Shown here: positions 63,374-64,000 of the stretch, piece by piece
Layout of the letters: each line of letters begins with the position of its first letter
Numbering within the stretch: the first letter of the stretch is position 1
Source of the DNA: Polaribacter sp. IC073
Lineage (GTDB): Bacteria > Bacteroidota > Bacteroidia > Flavobacteriales > Flavobacteriaceae
NCBI RefSeq assembly: GCF_007997075.1
Contig: NZ_VORS01000001.1
Span: 434,001-498,000 of the forward strand
Reading direction: 5' to 3'
Length of the DNA: 64,000 nucleotides
Program-made: the position numbers and the translations under genes
The notes under the pieces: model-generated
The model's database searches: none
Told to the model about the DNA's origin: nothing
Seen by the model: the letters and a program-made list of their open reading frames with translations, nothing else

Positions 63374-64000
63374 TTATAAATCGAAACCTATGTCAACACC
63401 TAATTTTTTTGCAATAATTTTAGCAATACGTTGTTTTACTTCAGGTATTTTTACACTTTCTAAAACCGTATTTGCAAAGGCAAACATTAATAAGGCTTTC
63501 CCTTCTTTCTTAGGAATACCACGTTGTTGCATGTAAAATAAAGCCTCGTCATCTAATTGACCAATAGTACAACCATGAGAACATTTTACATCATCTGCAA
63601 AAATTTCTAGTTGAGGTTTTGCATTAACAGTAGCTTTATCACTTAATAAAACATTGTTGTTTTTTTGATATGCATTTGTTTTCTGCGCCTCTTTATTAAC
63701 AACTACTTTACCGTTAAAAACACCTGTAGAACGCGCATCATAAATTCCTTTATAATCTTGGTGACTTTCACAATTTGGCTCTATATGATGTACCAAAGTG
63801 TTATGATCTACGTGTTGTTTTCCGTCTAAAATTGTAATCCCTTTTAAAATAGAATCGATGTGTTCTCCTCTTTGATAAAAGTTTAAGTTATTTCTAGTGA
63901 TATTTCCTCCGAAAGAAAAAGTATGTACAGAAACAATACTATTCGATTTTTGTTCGATGTAAGAATTGTCTACTAAAGAAGCTTTCTCATCATCATTTTG
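63374..64000 (-). CDS. sufD: SufD, Fe-S cluster assembly protein (C-terminal part)
   Basis: The frame is open from 64000 to the stop at 63374 and encodes the last 208 residues; the N-terminus lies beyond the window. VDHNTLVHHIEPNCESHQDYKGIYD, GVFNGKVVV, DVKCSHGCTIGQLDDEALFYMQQRGI and the C-terminal helical end are the standard SufB/SufD beta-helix features. CSHG contains the Cys/His conserved in SufD. It works with SufB and SufC as the cluster scaffold; sufB and sufC are presumably just outside the window. Confidence 0.93.
   Translation of the reverse strand, partial: QNDDEKASLVDNSYIEQKSNSIVSVHTFSFGGNITRNNLNFYQRGEHIDSILKGITILDGKQHVDHNTLVHHIEPNCESHQDYKGIYDARSTGVFNGKVVVNKEAQKTNAYQKNNNVLLSDKATVNAKPQLEIFADDVKCSHGCTIGQLDDEALFYMQQRGIPKKEGKALLMFAFANTVLESVKIPEVKQRIAKIIAKKLGVDIGFDL

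Noticed and set aside
1..64000. tRNA, rRNA, CRISPR or prophage
   Set aside because: No cloverleaf, rRNA segment, regularly spaced repeat array, integrase or phage structural gene could be recognised by reading. A dedicated RNA search has not been run.

Overview
The window comes from the chromosome of a low-GC marine-type member of the Flavobacteriaceae (Bacteroidota); the gene content looks most like Polaribacter or Tenacibaculum. Supporting signs are the AT-rich sequence, Bacteroidota promoters of the form TTG-N18-20-TAnnTTTG, carboxypeptidase-regulatory-domain TonB receptors, an ECF sigma/FecR/receptor cassette, DUF4175, DUF4286 and DUF2807 genes, and the gene string serS-TPR-DUF4286-rsmA-mgtE. 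I saw no rRNA, tRNA, CRISPR array, transposase or integrase.

Layout. 0-3 kb: recA, an aldose-epimerase-like gene, an RluE-type pseudouridine synthase and a 35-residue membrane peptide. 3-9.6 kb: an envelope block with an ECF sigma factor, FecR anti-sigma factor and TonB receptor, divergent from a lipoprotein, a zinc-protease lipoprotein and a beta-barrel protein. A repeated motif, AGGGTAAA-N9-AGTTGTT, links the two directions and may be the sigma factor's own promoter. 9.6-12.6 kb: elaA-like, rpiB, a gene-free AT-rich stretch with DnaA-box-like nonamers (candidate oriC), a tiny membrane gene and a lipid kinase. 12.7-32 kb: housekeeping genes (rnr, tatA, an SPFH protein, gltX, DUF4175, ybeY, mnmG, a methyltransferase, panB, a second ECF sigma factor with a zinc anti-sigma partner, an O-methyltransferase, a second Tat subunit, a PBP4-type peptidase). 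parS-like palindromes sit on both sides of mnmG, which fits an origin-proximal location.

32.3-43.8 kb is the accessory part and the most unusual. Three tandem cassettes each carry the same promoter/hairpin leader, a lipoprotein gene with a C-terminal HExxH zincin domain, a small exported partner gene, a shared 3' hairpin element and, at the outer junctions, an 89-bp copy of the 3' end of mutS. Units 1 and 2 are nearly identical over 275 N-terminal residues, then switch abruptly to unrelated C-termini. The zincin genes of units 2 and 3 are broken, but their partner genes are intact. This is what a polymorphic toxin/immunity array would look like. The first mutS-tail copy differs from resident mutS only at synonymous sites, so it came from another functional mutS allele. 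On the other side of mutS, a DUF3800 gene is bracketed by a duplicated 5' end of the neighbouring trmH-family gene, again with only synonymous differences.

44-64 kb returns to core genes: a TPR histidine kinase and response regulator, mgtE, rsmA, a barrel-like protein, DUF4286, a TPR lattice protein, serS, ribF, a TonB receptor with an SGNH lipoprotein, sufS, a serine hydrolase and the C-terminal part of sufD at the right edge. Intergenic spaces hold several intrinsic terminators and degenerate interspersed palindromes.
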